A stretch of 64,000 nucleotides of DNA from Leptospira sp. GIMC2001 (GTDB lineage Bacteria; Spirochaetota; Leptospiria; Leptospirales; Leptospiraceae). The position numbers and the translations under genes were made by a program. Positions 43,095 to 52,147 of the stretch are shown one piece after another. Each line of letters begins with the position of its first letter. The first letter of the stretch is position 1. Location of the stretch: contig NZ_CP115469.1 in the NCBI RefSeq assembly GCF_028462125.1, positions 1-64,000 of the forward strand, written 5' to 3'. The notes beneath the pieces were generated by a model. The model worked only from the letters and a program-made list of their open reading frames with translations. It had not been told where the DNA came from and did no database searches.

Positions 43095-44974
43095 AAGCTT
43101 GATAGTCCTCGTTTTTTTCTTGATAGTTTAAAGGACTTGAGTCCTCCTGTTGGTTGCACTTCTAGAAGATATTGAAATGCATCAGCGTTAAGTGAGAATT
43201 CTTTGATATAAGCGGTCTCTACTCCGAGATCGGTTTTTATATCCTCTAGGATTTTTCTTGGAATTACAAGATTCAGGAAATCATCGGGTACTCCACCGGG
43301 ATTAGGCATGGCTCCTAGTCCTGGGTGTGCTGGGATCGCGCCCTTAGGAAGTAGCATACGATCAATTAGGTTTTCTGCTAGGCAATCGACTCCGACTACT
43401 GTTCCAAGGTCTCCATTGGCTACTGTAAAATCTCGTGTTTCGTCGAGATCCAAATCCTCTCCCAAAAACCACCGTTCAATAATTTGTTCTGATTGATCCA
43501 CTTTGCTACCATCAATAGGAAACTTCGCGTCAATTATCCCAGTGTTTCTGTAGGAGTAAGATGAAGAACTTGGAACTCGAATTCTTAGTCCTTGCGCATC
43601 ATCAATATTTTTGCCTATTAATAGAAGTCCGTTATCTGTTATAAGTTTTTGAACATTCAATGGTGAGCCATAATAAGTATTGGCAATTGATTCGAAAGTC
43701 ATTCCAGGTTTTATTTCGATGTAGGAATAAAGATTAGAGATACCTTGGTTGTTTGCCTCGATCAAAGCCAAAGTCAATTGTCCCATCAACATTTGGAGCT
43801 CGTACATATCCAACATGGTTTGATCGGTTGCCAGAGAGATTTCGGTCATGGTCGGTGGACCATTATTGTAAATATTATCAATGAACTGCTCTGGAATTGT
43901 GGGAGTTATTTTTTCCGAAACCGGTGTTTCAGTTGTTATTGGATTTGAAGGTGCATCGTAACTTGCAAAATTTGGTAGCACCTGGTTTGGAAAACTAAGT
44001 TGATTTACTAATTCTATAAACTGATTCGATTTCTTGTTTAGTGGTCCACCTGCTTTAGAAATCTTTTTCAAATATCCTTTATTCAGATCTTCGAATGCCG
44101 ATAAATCCGCTTTCAAGTCTTCAGCTAAATTTGCAATATCCTGATATAGTTCGGTGACACCTGCGAGAAAAGCAAGTGGAGCTGAGAGCGCATTAAGAAT
44201 ATTGTTCAGTCCATTCCGTATATCCCTCAGCATTTTCTTAGGATCGGGAATCATGGCTCGCCTAATTTTCGCTACTTCGGAAACGTCTTTGACCCCAATG
44301 AAATTCAACGACCAGAACCAAGACATTGGATCTTTTGCATCCTGGTGGATTTTGAATCCGTCCTTAGCGAAAGTCACTTCCCAATGCGCATCGCGATCGT
44401 AATCATGGAAAACCATCTTAACATTTTCAGAATGGAATGAGCTTTGGGTTTGCATGAAAGTAGAAGCTATGTCAAAAGCATTTTTGTAAAAAGATGATAC
44501 GGACGGTAATCGACTTTTTCCTTTCTCTGGGTTTCTCACCTCCTGCATTAAATAAACGAGGTCAATGAAATCTAGGTAGCCTGATTTCTTTACAGGGTTC
44601 ATGCCTTGCAGTTCGTTGATAAATCCATCTCCAACGGCCGATGCAATTCCCCCTGCTGTTTCTCCAAAAGATCCACCTAATGCACTTGAAGCAGGCCTGG
44701 ATATAGGAGTGCCTTCATAGAAAGGCCATATCATTCCTTGCAGTGAAATCGGAGATTGACCGACTCCGAAATCCACGACCGAAGTTCCACCGAAGGTTGC
44801 TTCCGTAGACATTCGATATGTGTAAGTTTGATCCAAAGACGTGAGACCCATGAGGAAAAAGTATTCACCCATCGAGGTTTCCGTTTTATCACCTTTTTCT
44901 ATAAATTCGATGGAATAATTACCTGTTGGAGCGTAACCACCGGAAGACCTGGTTGCGGATGCCTGAATACTCAT
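43091..44974 (-). CDS. LysM-containing tail/baseplate protein
   Basis: 627 residues. Residues about 415-465 (IEIKPGMTFESIANTYYGSP, then NGLLLIGKNIDDAQGLRIRVP) form a LysM-type domain, common in tail proteins that join tube and baseplate. A hydrophobic/helical zone lies near residues 245-310. Starts at ATG 44974 behind promoter G, with no Shine-Dalgarno. Leftward, unlike the flanking tail genes. Confidence 0.6.
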   Translation of the reverse strand: MSIQASATRSSGGYAPTGNYSIEFIEKGDKTETSMGEYFFLMGLTSLDQTYTYRMSTEATFGGTSVVDFGVGQSPISLQGMIWPFYEGTPISRPASSALGGSFGETAGGIASAVGDGFINELQGMNPVKKSGYLDFIDLVYLMQEVRNPEKGKSRLPSVSSFYKNAFDIASTFMQTQSSFHSENVKMVFHDYDRDAHWEVTFAKDGFKIHQDAKDPMSWFWSLNFIGVKDVSEVAKIRRAMIPDPKKMLRDIRNGLNNILNALSAPLAFLAGVTELYQDIANLAEDLKADLSAFEDLNKGYLKKISKAGGPLNKKSNQFIELVNQLSFPNQVLPNFASYDAPSNPITTETPVSEKITPTIPEQFIDNIYNNGPPTMTEISLATDQTMLDMYELQMLMGQLTLALIEANNQGISNLYSYIEIKPGMTFESIANTYYGSPLNVQKLITDNGLLLIGKNIDDAQGLRIRVPSSSSYSYRNTGIIDAKFPIDGSKVDQSEQIIERWFLGEDLDLDETRDFTVANGDLGTVVGVDCLAENLIDRMLLPKGAIPAHPGLGAMPNPGGVPDDFLNLVIPRKILEDIKTDLGVETAYIKEFSLNADAFQYLLEVQPTGGLKSFKLSRKKRGLSSL

Positions 44975-44983
44975 ATGAGAAGA

Positions 44984-45015
44984 GGACTAATTGCAGGAGA
45001 AAAGACTTGTGACAA
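44984..45015 (-). promoter_or_regulatory. candidate phage late promoter G (leftward tail genes)
   Basis: On the minus strand TTGTCA begins at 45015 and GTCC at 44987 (28 nt start to start), then 9 nt to ATG 44974. Spacing is identical to promoter A. It diverges from promoter F within 77 bp. Confidence 0.55.
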
Positions 45016-45026
45016 CTCTTTTTATC

Positions 45027-45057
45027 TTGACGATTTTTTCGAATCTGCACTTTGTCC
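45027..45057 (+). promoter_or_regulatory. candidate phage late promoter F (baseplate)
   Basis: TTGACG at 45027 and GTCC at 45054 (27 nt start to start), then 6 nt to ATG 45064, no Shine-Dalgarno. Confidence 0.6.
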
Positions 45058-45063
45058 CTGTCC

Positions 45064-46221
45064 ATGGATTTAAAGCCTTACGCTCCAAGGACGTTTGATG
45101 CACTGTTATCGCAGTTCATTTCATATGTAGCTGCTAAAGGTGTGAGGCTTACCAATTGGAAACCAGGATCTAGAATCCGGACATTGTCCGAAGCCATAAT
45201 ATTTATCTTGGTCAAGATCTCAGGTGATTTTCAGGCTGCCTATGAACACGCAATAAGAGAAGCATGTTTCGAAACTTTCGGTTTCGGGAAACTCCCAGGA
45301 TTCAAATCCGTGGGTTTCGTTCGTTATGTTAAAGCCGATGTAGTTGGTAGTTTTTCTATTCCTCAATTCCGTATTGATCTGTTTGGAGTTCGGTACCGAA
45401 CTGTGTCCACTGCGACCATTGTTGAACCTGCGACTTTCGTAGATATCGATATCATTGCCGATAACTTCGGACCCGAAGGAAATATTCAAGGTCTCGAGAT
45501 CGACACTGTTCAAGGACGAGGCGATATCACAGATTCGTTGACCGGTGAAGAACTGGTATTTGACAGGATATTCAATCCCTTCCCTATATCTGGAGGCGAA
45601 GGCGAAGAATCAGATGAAAAGCGAGAAATTAGATTTCAGGGTTATATTCAAAATTTAGCAAGATCCACTTTAGATGGAATCCGAAATGCAGTTCTCAGTA
45701 TTCCCGGAGTGGTCGAGGCGTTTGTCGACGAGAACAAAAACCCTTATACAGGAGCTCCTGAAACTGGTTGGGTTTTGGTTTACATAAGTGATGGAACAGC
45801 CTTAGTCAGCTCCGAGTTAATCGACACGGTCTTCGATATTATCAACGGAGTAGTGAATTCCTCGGATGTTGGGTACAAAGGTGGTGGAGTTCAATTATTT
45901 GTCGGAACAATAGAAATTGAACCGATCAACGTCGACTACGAACTCGATGTTCTGGACACAAGTGCTTTGACCGATGAACAAGTTGAAAGTATTTCGACTA
46001 TAGCAATTTCAAATTACGTTAACAGACTGAAAAACGGAAACAACGTTGTCTATGATTTGTTATGGGCTGCCGGTCTTTCTTCACATCCAGATTTTCAAAG
46101 AATAAGATTCAATACACCGACCGCCGATGTTTCGGTTCCGACCGGAAAGATTCCTAAAATAGGTGGAACAGGTGGTGGAACTATTGCTTGCACCACAATT
46201 GTGAGGATTCCGAAACCATGA
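45064..46221 (+). CDS. baseplate J-like protein
   Basis: 385 residues from ATG 45064; the upstream in-frame TTG lies inside the promoter motif. Baseplate J features: FGVRYRTVSTATIVEPATFVD, NFGPEGNIQ, then RARSTLDGI-like NLARSTLDGIRNAVLSIPGV and DGTALVSSELIDTVFDIING. It forms the baseplate wedge of contractile tails, with the gpI-like partner downstream. Confidence 0.85.
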   Translation: MDLKPYAPRTFDALLSQFISYVAAKGVRLTNWKPGSRIRTLSEAIIFILVKISGDFQAAYEHAIREACFETFGFGKLPGFKSVGFVRYVKADVVGSFSIPQFRIDLFGVRYRTVSTATIVEPATFVDIDIIADNFGPEGNIQGLEIDTVQGRGDITDSLTGEELVFDRIFNPFPISGGEGEESDEKREIRFQGYIQNLARSTLDGIRNAVLSIPGVVEAFVDENKNPYTGAPETGWVLVYISDGTALVSSELIDTVFDIINGVVNSSDVGYKGGGVQLFVGTIEIEPINVDYELDVLDTSALTDEQVESISTIAISNYVNRLKNGNNVVYDLLWAAGLSSHPDFQRIRFNTPTADVSVPTGKIPKIGGTGGGTIACTTIVRIPKP

Positions 46222-46871
46222 TCAAGGACAGAACAAACATATCCCAATACTTAACGATATTTAGTCGTAAGGGAAAGATCTATAAGGCACTGGTCCACGA
46301 TCCAAAAGCGGATCAACCTCAATTGATAGAAAAACCTAACGACCTAGCCCGTGGTGCTATTCACAACCAATTGGAGTGGACTGCGAGATTCGCTATAAGG
46401 CTGTCCGATGAATTTCCTCTTATCAGAAGTTCGGGTCACCTGCTAGCTGCTTGGGGAAAATTCTTAGGAATACCAAACTCTTTAGGTCAAGCGGACAACG
46501 AATATAGACAACGGATTCTGGGAATCATCTTGGCTATCATCGGGACTATGCCTGTCATCAAACGGCTTATTCCTCAAGGCTCTCCGACTATAATCAAAGA
46601 AGCGCATGAAATTGGATTCTACTTAGATAATGCATACATGGATACTTCTATCGACCGAAACAATCAGGTGTCCGCGGTCTTCACTCATCCACGTTGTGCG
46701 ATATACGTTTTCTTCGAAGATATTTTCGCAATTGATAAACCACTTCTTGGATTCATTTCCAAACTGAAAATCGCAGGAGTTGGTCTCTATGCTGGAGTCA
46801 TAGCCGATGATCCAGAACTCGGAACCATGTACTTAGATTCATCATTCATAAACAGAGATTACATAGGATAA
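46218..46871 (+). CDS. tail protein I-like baseplate wedge
   Basis: 217 residues from ATG 46218, overlapping the J stop as ATGA; an upstream TTG at 46188 is less likely. LLAAWGKFLGIPNSLGQADNEYRQRI, read as two parts, matches the P2 gpI/Mu gp48 type that follows J genes. Second wedge component. Confidence 0.65.
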   Translation: MIKDRTNISQYLTIFSRKGKIYKALVHDPKADQPQLIEKPNDLARGAIHNQLEWTARFAIRLSDEFPLIRSSGHLLAAWGKFLGIPNSLGQADNEYRQRILGIILAIIGTMPVIKRLIPQGSPTIIKEAHEIGFYLDNAYMDTSIDRNNQVSAVFTHPRCAIYVFFEDIFAIDKPLLGFISKLKIAGVGLYAGVIADDPELGTMYLDSSFINRDYIG

Positions 46872-46877
46872 CACAAT

Positions 46878-48239
46878 ATGCCCACATCCACAGCCCTCGT
46901 ATTACCCAACTCCCAACGAAAACGTCCGAGATATAATGCCAACCAAAGGGTTAACGCAAAGACTATCGGGCAAGTTCCCGGATTAGAAGACGATATCGTT
47001 CTTTATCCTGAGTCCATTGCAGAGTTCTTAGGAAAACTCTTTGATCTTGGATCAACTGAACCACAATTAGTGGGTGGAGACCTCGCATCTTTCACGATTT
47101 CACAGATCAATGTTGAAAGTGGAATGTTCTTGGTTGGGAGCAAAATCTATTTCCTTGAGCCACTGACTCTCATTCCAACTGATGCTGCTTATTGGGGTTT
47201 CTATGAATTCCAATTCGAAGAAGTTGCAAGCGATGAAGTGAGTCTACAATTCTGGGATGCGGTAACCAAAATTCCGTTTAACGACTTGGCTGATGTCCGA
47301 ACGGCTTATAAAGTTAATGTGCGCGAGAATTACAACACGACCGCTGCCTTCCCTACGGTTTCTGCAGGATGGACAAAGCTCATTGAATACAAGAAGGATG
47401 CTGCCTTCGGTGATATAATTGAAGCAAATAAACTTCTTAATTCGATCAAACTTCCGAAATCTAAGTCCGGGACTCTGGCGACCAACGAAGATCTTCTCGC
47501 GTTACAAGCACAACTCGATGCAGCGGTGAATAAGCAGATCCCATTGGGTTGTAGTACGATCACCGATGATCTCGATGAACTCACGGAACAAAATGGTTTT
47601 GTCTTATCTGATGGAGATGATCACTTGCGATCTCTGTTAGCTCCGAGTCTTCTAGCTAAATTAATTAAAACCGTTGTTTCTGTTACACCAGGAACTGATC
47701 GAGTTAATTCCGTAGCTCATGGAAGAACTGAAGGAAAATTAGTAAAATTTGGATTCACTGGTGGAGGTATCACAGCACTCACTCGATACTACGTCAGGAA
47801 TCCGACTGCGAATGATTTCCAAATTTCTCTAACACCAAGTGGCTCGATAATCGATCTCACATCCGACCAAACTGGAGAGATGTTAACTCATGTTGGATGG
47901 GGATTTGGCAACGGATCAACAACAATAAACGTGCCAGATCGTAGAGGTATAATCTCAAGAGGAGCAGGAGTTCATGGATCGCGGGCGAAGGCTGCTGGAG
48001 GGAATTACGATGGAGGAGCTCCTGGATTCGAAGGTCAAGATATGTTCCAGAATATGACATTCGCAGATAGATACAGTGATGTAGTATCAAATCTAGGTGG
48101 TGGAGGTTCAGGAAATCAGGCGTATCCTACTACTGGAACGACTGGATCGCCTTTAGCTAACGGTGCAGGAACTCCGCGAACAGGTAACGAAACAACAGGT
48201 GCATGGACTGGTGACACACTTAAAACGAGGATATTCTAA
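46878..48239 (+). CDS. tail fibre with collar domain
   Basis: 453 residues. The C-terminal part has GNGSTTINVPDRRGIISRGA, the phage tail-collar pattern, followed by a glycine-rich tip. Together these suggest the host receptor-binding fibre. It is followed by a fibre-assembly-type gene whose start shares its stop. Confidence 0.8.
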   Translation: MPTSTALVLPNSQRKRPRYNANQRVNAKTIGQVPGLEDDIVLYPESIAEFLGKLFDLGSTEPQLVGGDLASFTISQINVESGMFLVGSKIYFLEPLTLIPTDAAYWGFYEFQFEEVASDEVSLQFWDAVTKIPFNDLADVRTAYKVNVRENYNTTAAFPTVSAGWTKLIEYKKDAAFGDIIEANKLLNSIKLPKSKSGTLATNEDLLALQAQLDAAVNKQIPLGCSTITDDLDELTEQNGFVLSDGDDHLRSLLAPSLLAKLIKTVVSVTPGTDRVNSVAHGRTEGKLVKFGFTGGGITALTRYYVRNPTANDFQISLTPSGSIIDLTSDQTGEMLTHVGWGFGNGSTTINVPDRRGIISRGAGVHGSRAKAAGGNYDGGAPGFEGQDMFQNMTFADRYSDVVSNLGGGGSGNQAYPTTGTTGSPLANGAGTPRTGNETTGAWTGDTLKTRIF

Positions 48240-48955
48240 TGAATTACATTTTAGAAAAATCAACCAATATAGTTCTATTCTACAATAGCTCAAAAAAGCA
48301 ATTGTCGGGCAAAGACGCATGGGCTTTATTCAAACCCGATTTACACAAAGTGGTATTCTCACTTGACTACAATTCGGATGTGGGTAAAGTTTTTAAAGCT
48401 TCGATCTCTAATGGAATTGCTCATGAATTTATTAAAAAAACAGTTTATTTGAAAGTCAACCATCTGGGATCTAGAGAATTAATTTCTTGGGAAGATGAAA
48501 TTGATGAATCAACTGAAACAACAGACATACCTTTAACAGACGAACCATTCCAAAAGCACGTTCAAGGACAAGGCTGGCAGGTTGATTTGGTCAAGAAGAA
48601 GGAGTTTTTACATAACAAAGTAAATTTTATCTGTTCGCAGAAAATCGTTAGCGGTTTTACATCAAGTGCATTGGGTTCCGTTCACACATATGACTCAGAT
48701 CGAGACGATCAACTCAATTTGATTGGTTCGGTGTCGCAAGGAACGGACGTATATTATATGTGCAAGAACTCTGAGAATCCTCCTGTCCCGGATTACAGAC
48801 AGCACACAGCACAGCAAATCAAACAAGTACTTGCTGATGGAGCACAAAGAAAACTGTTTCTTCTTCAAAGAGCAAACACTTTGAAGCTAGAGATCGCTAG
48901 TGCTCAGACCAATACTCAATTAATTGCAATAAACATTGACGGAGGATGGCAATGA
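48239..48955 (+). CDS. tail fibre assembly-like protein (DUF4376-type C-terminus)
   Basis: 238 residues. The C-terminus (DVYYMCKN, then HTAQQIKQVLADGAQRKL and a final helix) fits the DUF4376 pattern often found downstream of fibre genes. The N-terminal half is unrecognised. It probably assists fibre folding or is part of the fibre. Confidence 0.6.
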   Translation: MNYILEKSTNIVLFYNSSKKQLSGKDAWALFKPDLHKVVFSLDYNSDVGKVFKASISNGIAHEFIKKTVYLKVNHLGSRELISWEDEIDESTETTDIPLTDEPFQKHVQGQGWQVDLVKKKEFLHNKVNFICSQKIVSGFTSSALGSVHTYDSDRDDQLNLIGSVSQGTDVYYMCKNSENPPVPDYRQHTAQQIKQVLADGAQRKLFLLQRANTLKLEIASAQTNTQLIAINIDGGWQ

Positions 48956-49686
48956 AAAGATTTCTTTTAGTTTTAGTACTCCTGTTTATTCCTTTTTGCT
49001 CACAGCGAAACGAAAAACAAGATCGAGAATTGCTACTAGCATTGTTCTTGGCTCAAAACACTTCGGTCTATGACCAAGCTAATTGCCAATTGTATTACAC
49101 ACTGAATCCCGTGTACGTGGCTGGTGGATATGCTGAAAGATACATGAGGGATCTCGTTCAATATCAAGGTGCATCGTTAACAGATTCGACTTGGGACATT
49201 GCGCGGACATTCGATGGATTTTATGATCCTTTGGTCCACCAAATCAATAGTGTATCAGGAGATACTCTATGCGACTATGTTTCTCGATTCAGGAAATCGG
49301 TTCGAACACTTGATCCTAGATATTTGATTTTTACCACAGTCGGGGGAAACGATCTATTAAGGAAAATTCCTAATGCGCGGATATCAGAGACTTTTGGAGA
49401 ACTTGCGTCCGCTGTTAAGAATCATTTTCCTCGTGCTCAAAGAATCTATATTCACGTTCATCCAACGTTCAACGAATACGCAAATCAGAATAGAAAACAG
49501 ATCGCAAATGAAATAGAGAAAGCAGATCCCGAAGGATGTTTCGTAAATCCCGATCCTTGCTTCTCGAACCCTTTGAAAGAAAGTGAGATGCTCGATGAAA
49601 TTCACTACGGACGTTTACCAGCTCTATGTATAAAGAAGTTAATTAAAGATCAATGCAAGGTGGAAATAGGTGGAATTTACAATTGA
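48952..49686 (+). CDS. SGNH/GDSL-like hydrolase lipoprotein
   Basis: 244 residues from ATG 48952 (ATGA overlap with the previous stop). Signal MKRFLLVLVLLFIPFCS gives a lipoprotein with Cys at residue 16. TVGGNDLLRK matches SGNH block III and DEIHYGRLPA block V with the D-x-x-H pair. I could not find the block I GDS serine; the equivalent region reads VYVAGGYAER. It might deacetylate cell-wall sugars during lysis, or be inactive. Confidence 0.6.
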   Translation: MKRFLLVLVLLFIPFCSQRNEKQDRELLLALFLAQNTSVYDQANCQLYYTLNPVYVAGGYAERYMRDLVQYQGASLTDSTWDIARTFDGFYDPLVHQINSVSGDTLCDYVSRFRKSVRTLDPRYLIFTTVGGNDLLRKIPNARISETFGELASAVKNHFPRAQRIYIHVHPTFNEYANQNRKQIANEIEKADPEGCFVNPDPCFSNPLKESEMLDEIHYGRLPALCIKKLIKDQCKVEIGGIYN

Positions 49687-50380
49687 TTTTACGGACGTGG
49701 TGAAGGAGAACATTCACTTTCTAATCTTCTTTGGCATTCCTTGGTCGCTGACCTGGGTCGGAATCTTGCTTTTTGCATCGTTCAAAGGATTTATCTATGT
49801 ACTGAATCGATTCAAATACAAATTTTCATTTGGGAAATTGAATATCTCTGAACGAGTTGTTTCTCCTAGACTAGAAGTAAAAAAATCATGGGTCGTGTAC
49901 TCAGAACTTGCCCTAGCCTCTCAAGCTTTAGGTTCGGATCTTGTTTGCGTGTTTCAACTTCATAACGGAGGAAAGTACAATAACGGAAACTCAGTTCTCA
50001 AGTTCACTCAATCTCATAACTACGCAAGTCGTGGTCATAGAAATTTTTACAATGCCTCAATAAAATTCTCAAACATTCTTATCTCAATGGCTCCTGATTG
50101 GATTGCTCCTGCAATCGAAAAAGGAAGATCTTGGAATAATATTTCCGATATGTCACTGGAATCTGCCTGGAGAAGAGAATTCGATAGAAACAATTTTAAA
50201 TCATACATGCAAGTATGTGTAAAATCTGAAGGAATTGAAGAGATTATTGTATCGGCATTTTTTAATCACACATTAAAGAGTAGCGATGTGGAAAAGATGT
50301 TCGATTCATTAAGCAGCTATAGTCATCACATAGCTGCCATCTTGAAAGATAAAGATGAGGATAAAGACAATGAACGCTAA
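49670..50380 (+). CDS. membrane-anchored protein
   Basis: 236 residues from GTG 49670 with AAGGTGG upstream. A hydrophobic segment (residues about 13-40, IHFLIFFGIPWSLTWVGILL) precedes a soluble domain containing LVCVFQLHNGGKYNNGNS, which looks GAF-like. It lies in the lysis-type region. Role unknown. Confidence 0.5.
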   Translation: MEFTIDFTDVVKENIHFLIFFGIPWSLTWVGILLFASFKGFIYVLNRFKYKFSFGKLNISERVVSPRLEVKKSWVVYSELALASQALGSDLVCVFQLHNGGKYNNGNSVLKFTQSHNYASRGHRNFYNASIKFSNILISMAPDWIAPAIEKGRSWNNISDMSLESAWRREFDRNNFKSYMQVCVKSEGIEEIIVSAFFNHTLKSSDVEKMFDSLSSYSHHIAAILKDKDEDKDNER

Positions 50381-51038
50381 ACAAATTCTTAAAGACCTGG
50401 CAACTGACTTATATGGATTCCACTTCAACGAGATGCTGTTCATCTGTGTCCGTGGAGTGACAATCGAGAACAACACATTCTTGTACAACGATAATCGGAT
50501 AGATGATTGGAATGATACAATTGCGTTATTCGACAAGAATGATTATTTCAAGCCTTATAAAGGGACAGTTGATTCAGGACAATTTTTTATAGATAACCCT
50601 TTGCACAAAGATGGAGCTGGCTACGTTTTGCCTGGAATCACGACTCTCCAATTAGGATTACACAAGAAGAAAAAGGCGTTCGTGCAAACTGGAGAAGTTC
50701 TCTGTTATCGTGATTCAACTGGAAACGGAACTTGGGAAGAAAAGGTTTTAGGAAAAGCGACAGGTGCAAATCTTCACGCTGCATGGAATCTTATCAAAGT
50801 CGGTACCGACTCGGCACTCTGCTCCGTTCCTCGTTTGTTATGGAGCGATCAAATGTGGAAGAACGATTTCATTCTCCGGGCAGAGAAGTCCGGACAAAAA
50901 AGATTCCTCAGACTCTATGTTGAAGCACGGGAACTTGCATTGTATATTGGTGAAAAATATAATGATCAAAGCACCAAGGACTTCGCTCACGTTCTGTACG
51001 AAAACAGGCAGAACGTTTTTTCTTTGAATGGAAAATAG
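50370..51038 (+). CDS. endolysin candidate with L,D-transpeptidase-like pattern
   Basis: 222 residues from ATG 50370. DTIALFDKNDYFKPYKGTVDSG, read in two parts, then GYVLPGITTLQLGLH, VLCYRDSTG and NLHAAW...VGTDSALCSV resemble phage lysis proteins with a YkuD-like His...Ser-x-x-Cys site. Followed by small membrane proteins, it could be the cell-wall enzyme of the lysis cassette. The match is by eye. Confidence 0.4.
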   Translation: MNAKQILKDLATDLYGFHFNEMLFICVRGVTIENNTFLYNDNRIDDWNDTIALFDKNDYFKPYKGTVDSGQFFIDNPLHKDGAGYVLPGITTLQLGLHKKKKAFVQTGEVLCYRDSTGNGTWEEKVLGKATGANLHAAWNLIKVGTDSALCSVPRLLWSDQMWKNDFILRAEKSGQKRFLRLYVEARELALYIGEKYNDQSTKDFAHVLYENRQNVFSLNGK

Positions 51039-51309
51039 TGTTGGAGGACTGGAAATAACAGATGAGGATATTCAGCGACTTTTCTCCGGGATCTCTGTTC
51101 TTAAATCGAGTGATTCACACATATGTCCTCTTTGCAAAGTTCCGACCAAGCGAATCTTTTTTAAGTCAAAGAACCTGGGGAAAATTCTAATGCAGGTAGT
51201 TGATCAGAGCGATACCGTGATGTTCAACGCTGTTCTTGCTGACGGACTTGGGTTCTGCTTTTCATGTAATTCTAAATTCAATTTTAAGGACCTAGTCGAT
51301 GGAAAATGA
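51028..51309 (+). CDS. small zinc-ribbon protein
   Basis: 93 residues. CPLC near residue 34 and CFSC near residue 78 can form one zinc site. It overlaps both neighbours by about 11 nt. Function unknown. Confidence 0.55.
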   Translation: MENSVGGLEITDEDIQRLFSGISVLKSSDSHICPLCKVPTKRIFFKSKNLGKILMQVVDQSDTVMFNAVLADGLGFCFSCNSKFNFKDLVDGK

Positions 51310-51589
51310 TACAAAAAACACTGAAACACAAGAGAGAAGATTCTTAAGGGGATCAAATATCTGGCGAGCTATCGGAGGGGTTTTGACCTTTGTAGGAATC
51401 ATTCTGATGATTCTTTTTCCGAGCGAAACCTATAAAGACATTGTTCTATATAGATCTTACGACAGCGATGGAAATATTTCCAAACAGATAACGGTTTGGC
51501 ACATAGTTATCATCACGGGACTTCTAGCGTTTTTTCCAACGATCAAAGAACTTATTCACGGATTCTTCAGAAAAGGAGGTGGAGAATGA
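51299..51589 (+). CDS. two-span membrane protein, holin candidate
   Basis: 96 residues with hydrophobic segments near residues 20-40 (AIGGVLTFVGIILMILF) and 65-82 (VWHIVIITGLLAFF), and a basic C-terminus. Size, topology and neighbours fit a holin, but there is no family match. Confidence 0.5.
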   Translation: MENDTKNTETQERRFLRGSNIWRAIGGVLTFVGIILMILFPSETYKDIVLYRSYDSDGNISKQITVWHIVIITGLLAFFPTIKELIHGFFRKGGGE

Positions 51590-51828
51590 AATTTTCACCA
51601 ATAGGAATTGCATGGGAAACGATTCCCAAAAAATGGATAATTATATTTATCTCAGTGATCATCGTCTTGGTGGTCGCGTTGGTAAATATTTTTTACAACA
51701 AACTAACTAAATCAAAAGAGGATCTACCAATTGTCAAAGAAACAAAAACTTCACCCATTGATGATTATCGGAATCTTAAGCTTCCTGATAGCGAACTGCC
51801 AAACAAATCAAACCGTCCTGGCAATTGA
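51586..51828 (+). CDS. single-span protein, inner-membrane spanin-like
   Basis: 80 residues from ATG 51586 (ATGA overlap). One membrane helix (residues about 18-42, IIIFISVIIVLVVALVNIF) and a polar tail. A lipoprotein gene starts inside it in another frame, the Rz/Rz1 arrangement of spanins. The periplasmic part is shorter than usual for an i-spanin. Confidence 0.5.
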   Translation: MKFSPIGIAWETIPKKWIIIFISVIIVLVVALVNIFYNKLTKSKEDLPIVKETKTSPIDDYRNLKLPDSELPNKSNRPGN

Positions 51829-52147
51829 AAAAGCGAATCTCGTATGCACTGGGAGTTTTGAGTCTACTGGTTATACTCTGGAAATTCCACCTGAAGCTGT
51901 CTCCCATAGCAGCGAGGTCATTAAGCATAGAGGGTTAGAATACGTTCGAACTTCTCGGTACAACGCGTTCGTCGTGCATGCCAAGGATCTTGCTGGTTGT
52001 GTCGAGGCTCAAAACTGTGTTTCAAGAAAGCTTGCCTGGGAATACCAGTGTCTAGTGGAAGCGGAGAGAAATATTCATCCGTGGTGGCCGTATGCTTTCC
52101 AGAGAGCACATAAATGTTCCGCAAAAGAGCCTGTTTGTAAATTTTAG
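51731..52147 (+). CDS. lipoprotein, outer-membrane spanin-like
   Basis: 138 residues from TTG 51731, or 128 from ATG 51761, starting within the previous gene in another frame. MIIGILSFLIANC gives a clear lipobox. The mature protein has several cysteines and is longer than a typical Rz1, so it may be a larger o-spanin or an unrelated lipoprotein. It converges with the next, leftward, gene with a 4-nt overlap. Confidence 0.55.
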   Translation: MSKKQKLHPLMIIGILSFLIANCQTNQTVLAIEKANLVCTGSFESTGYTLEIPPEAVSHSSEVIKHRGLEYVRTSRYNAFVVHAKDLAGCVEAQNCVSRKLAWEYQCLVEAERNIHPWWPYAFQRAHKCSAKEPVCKF

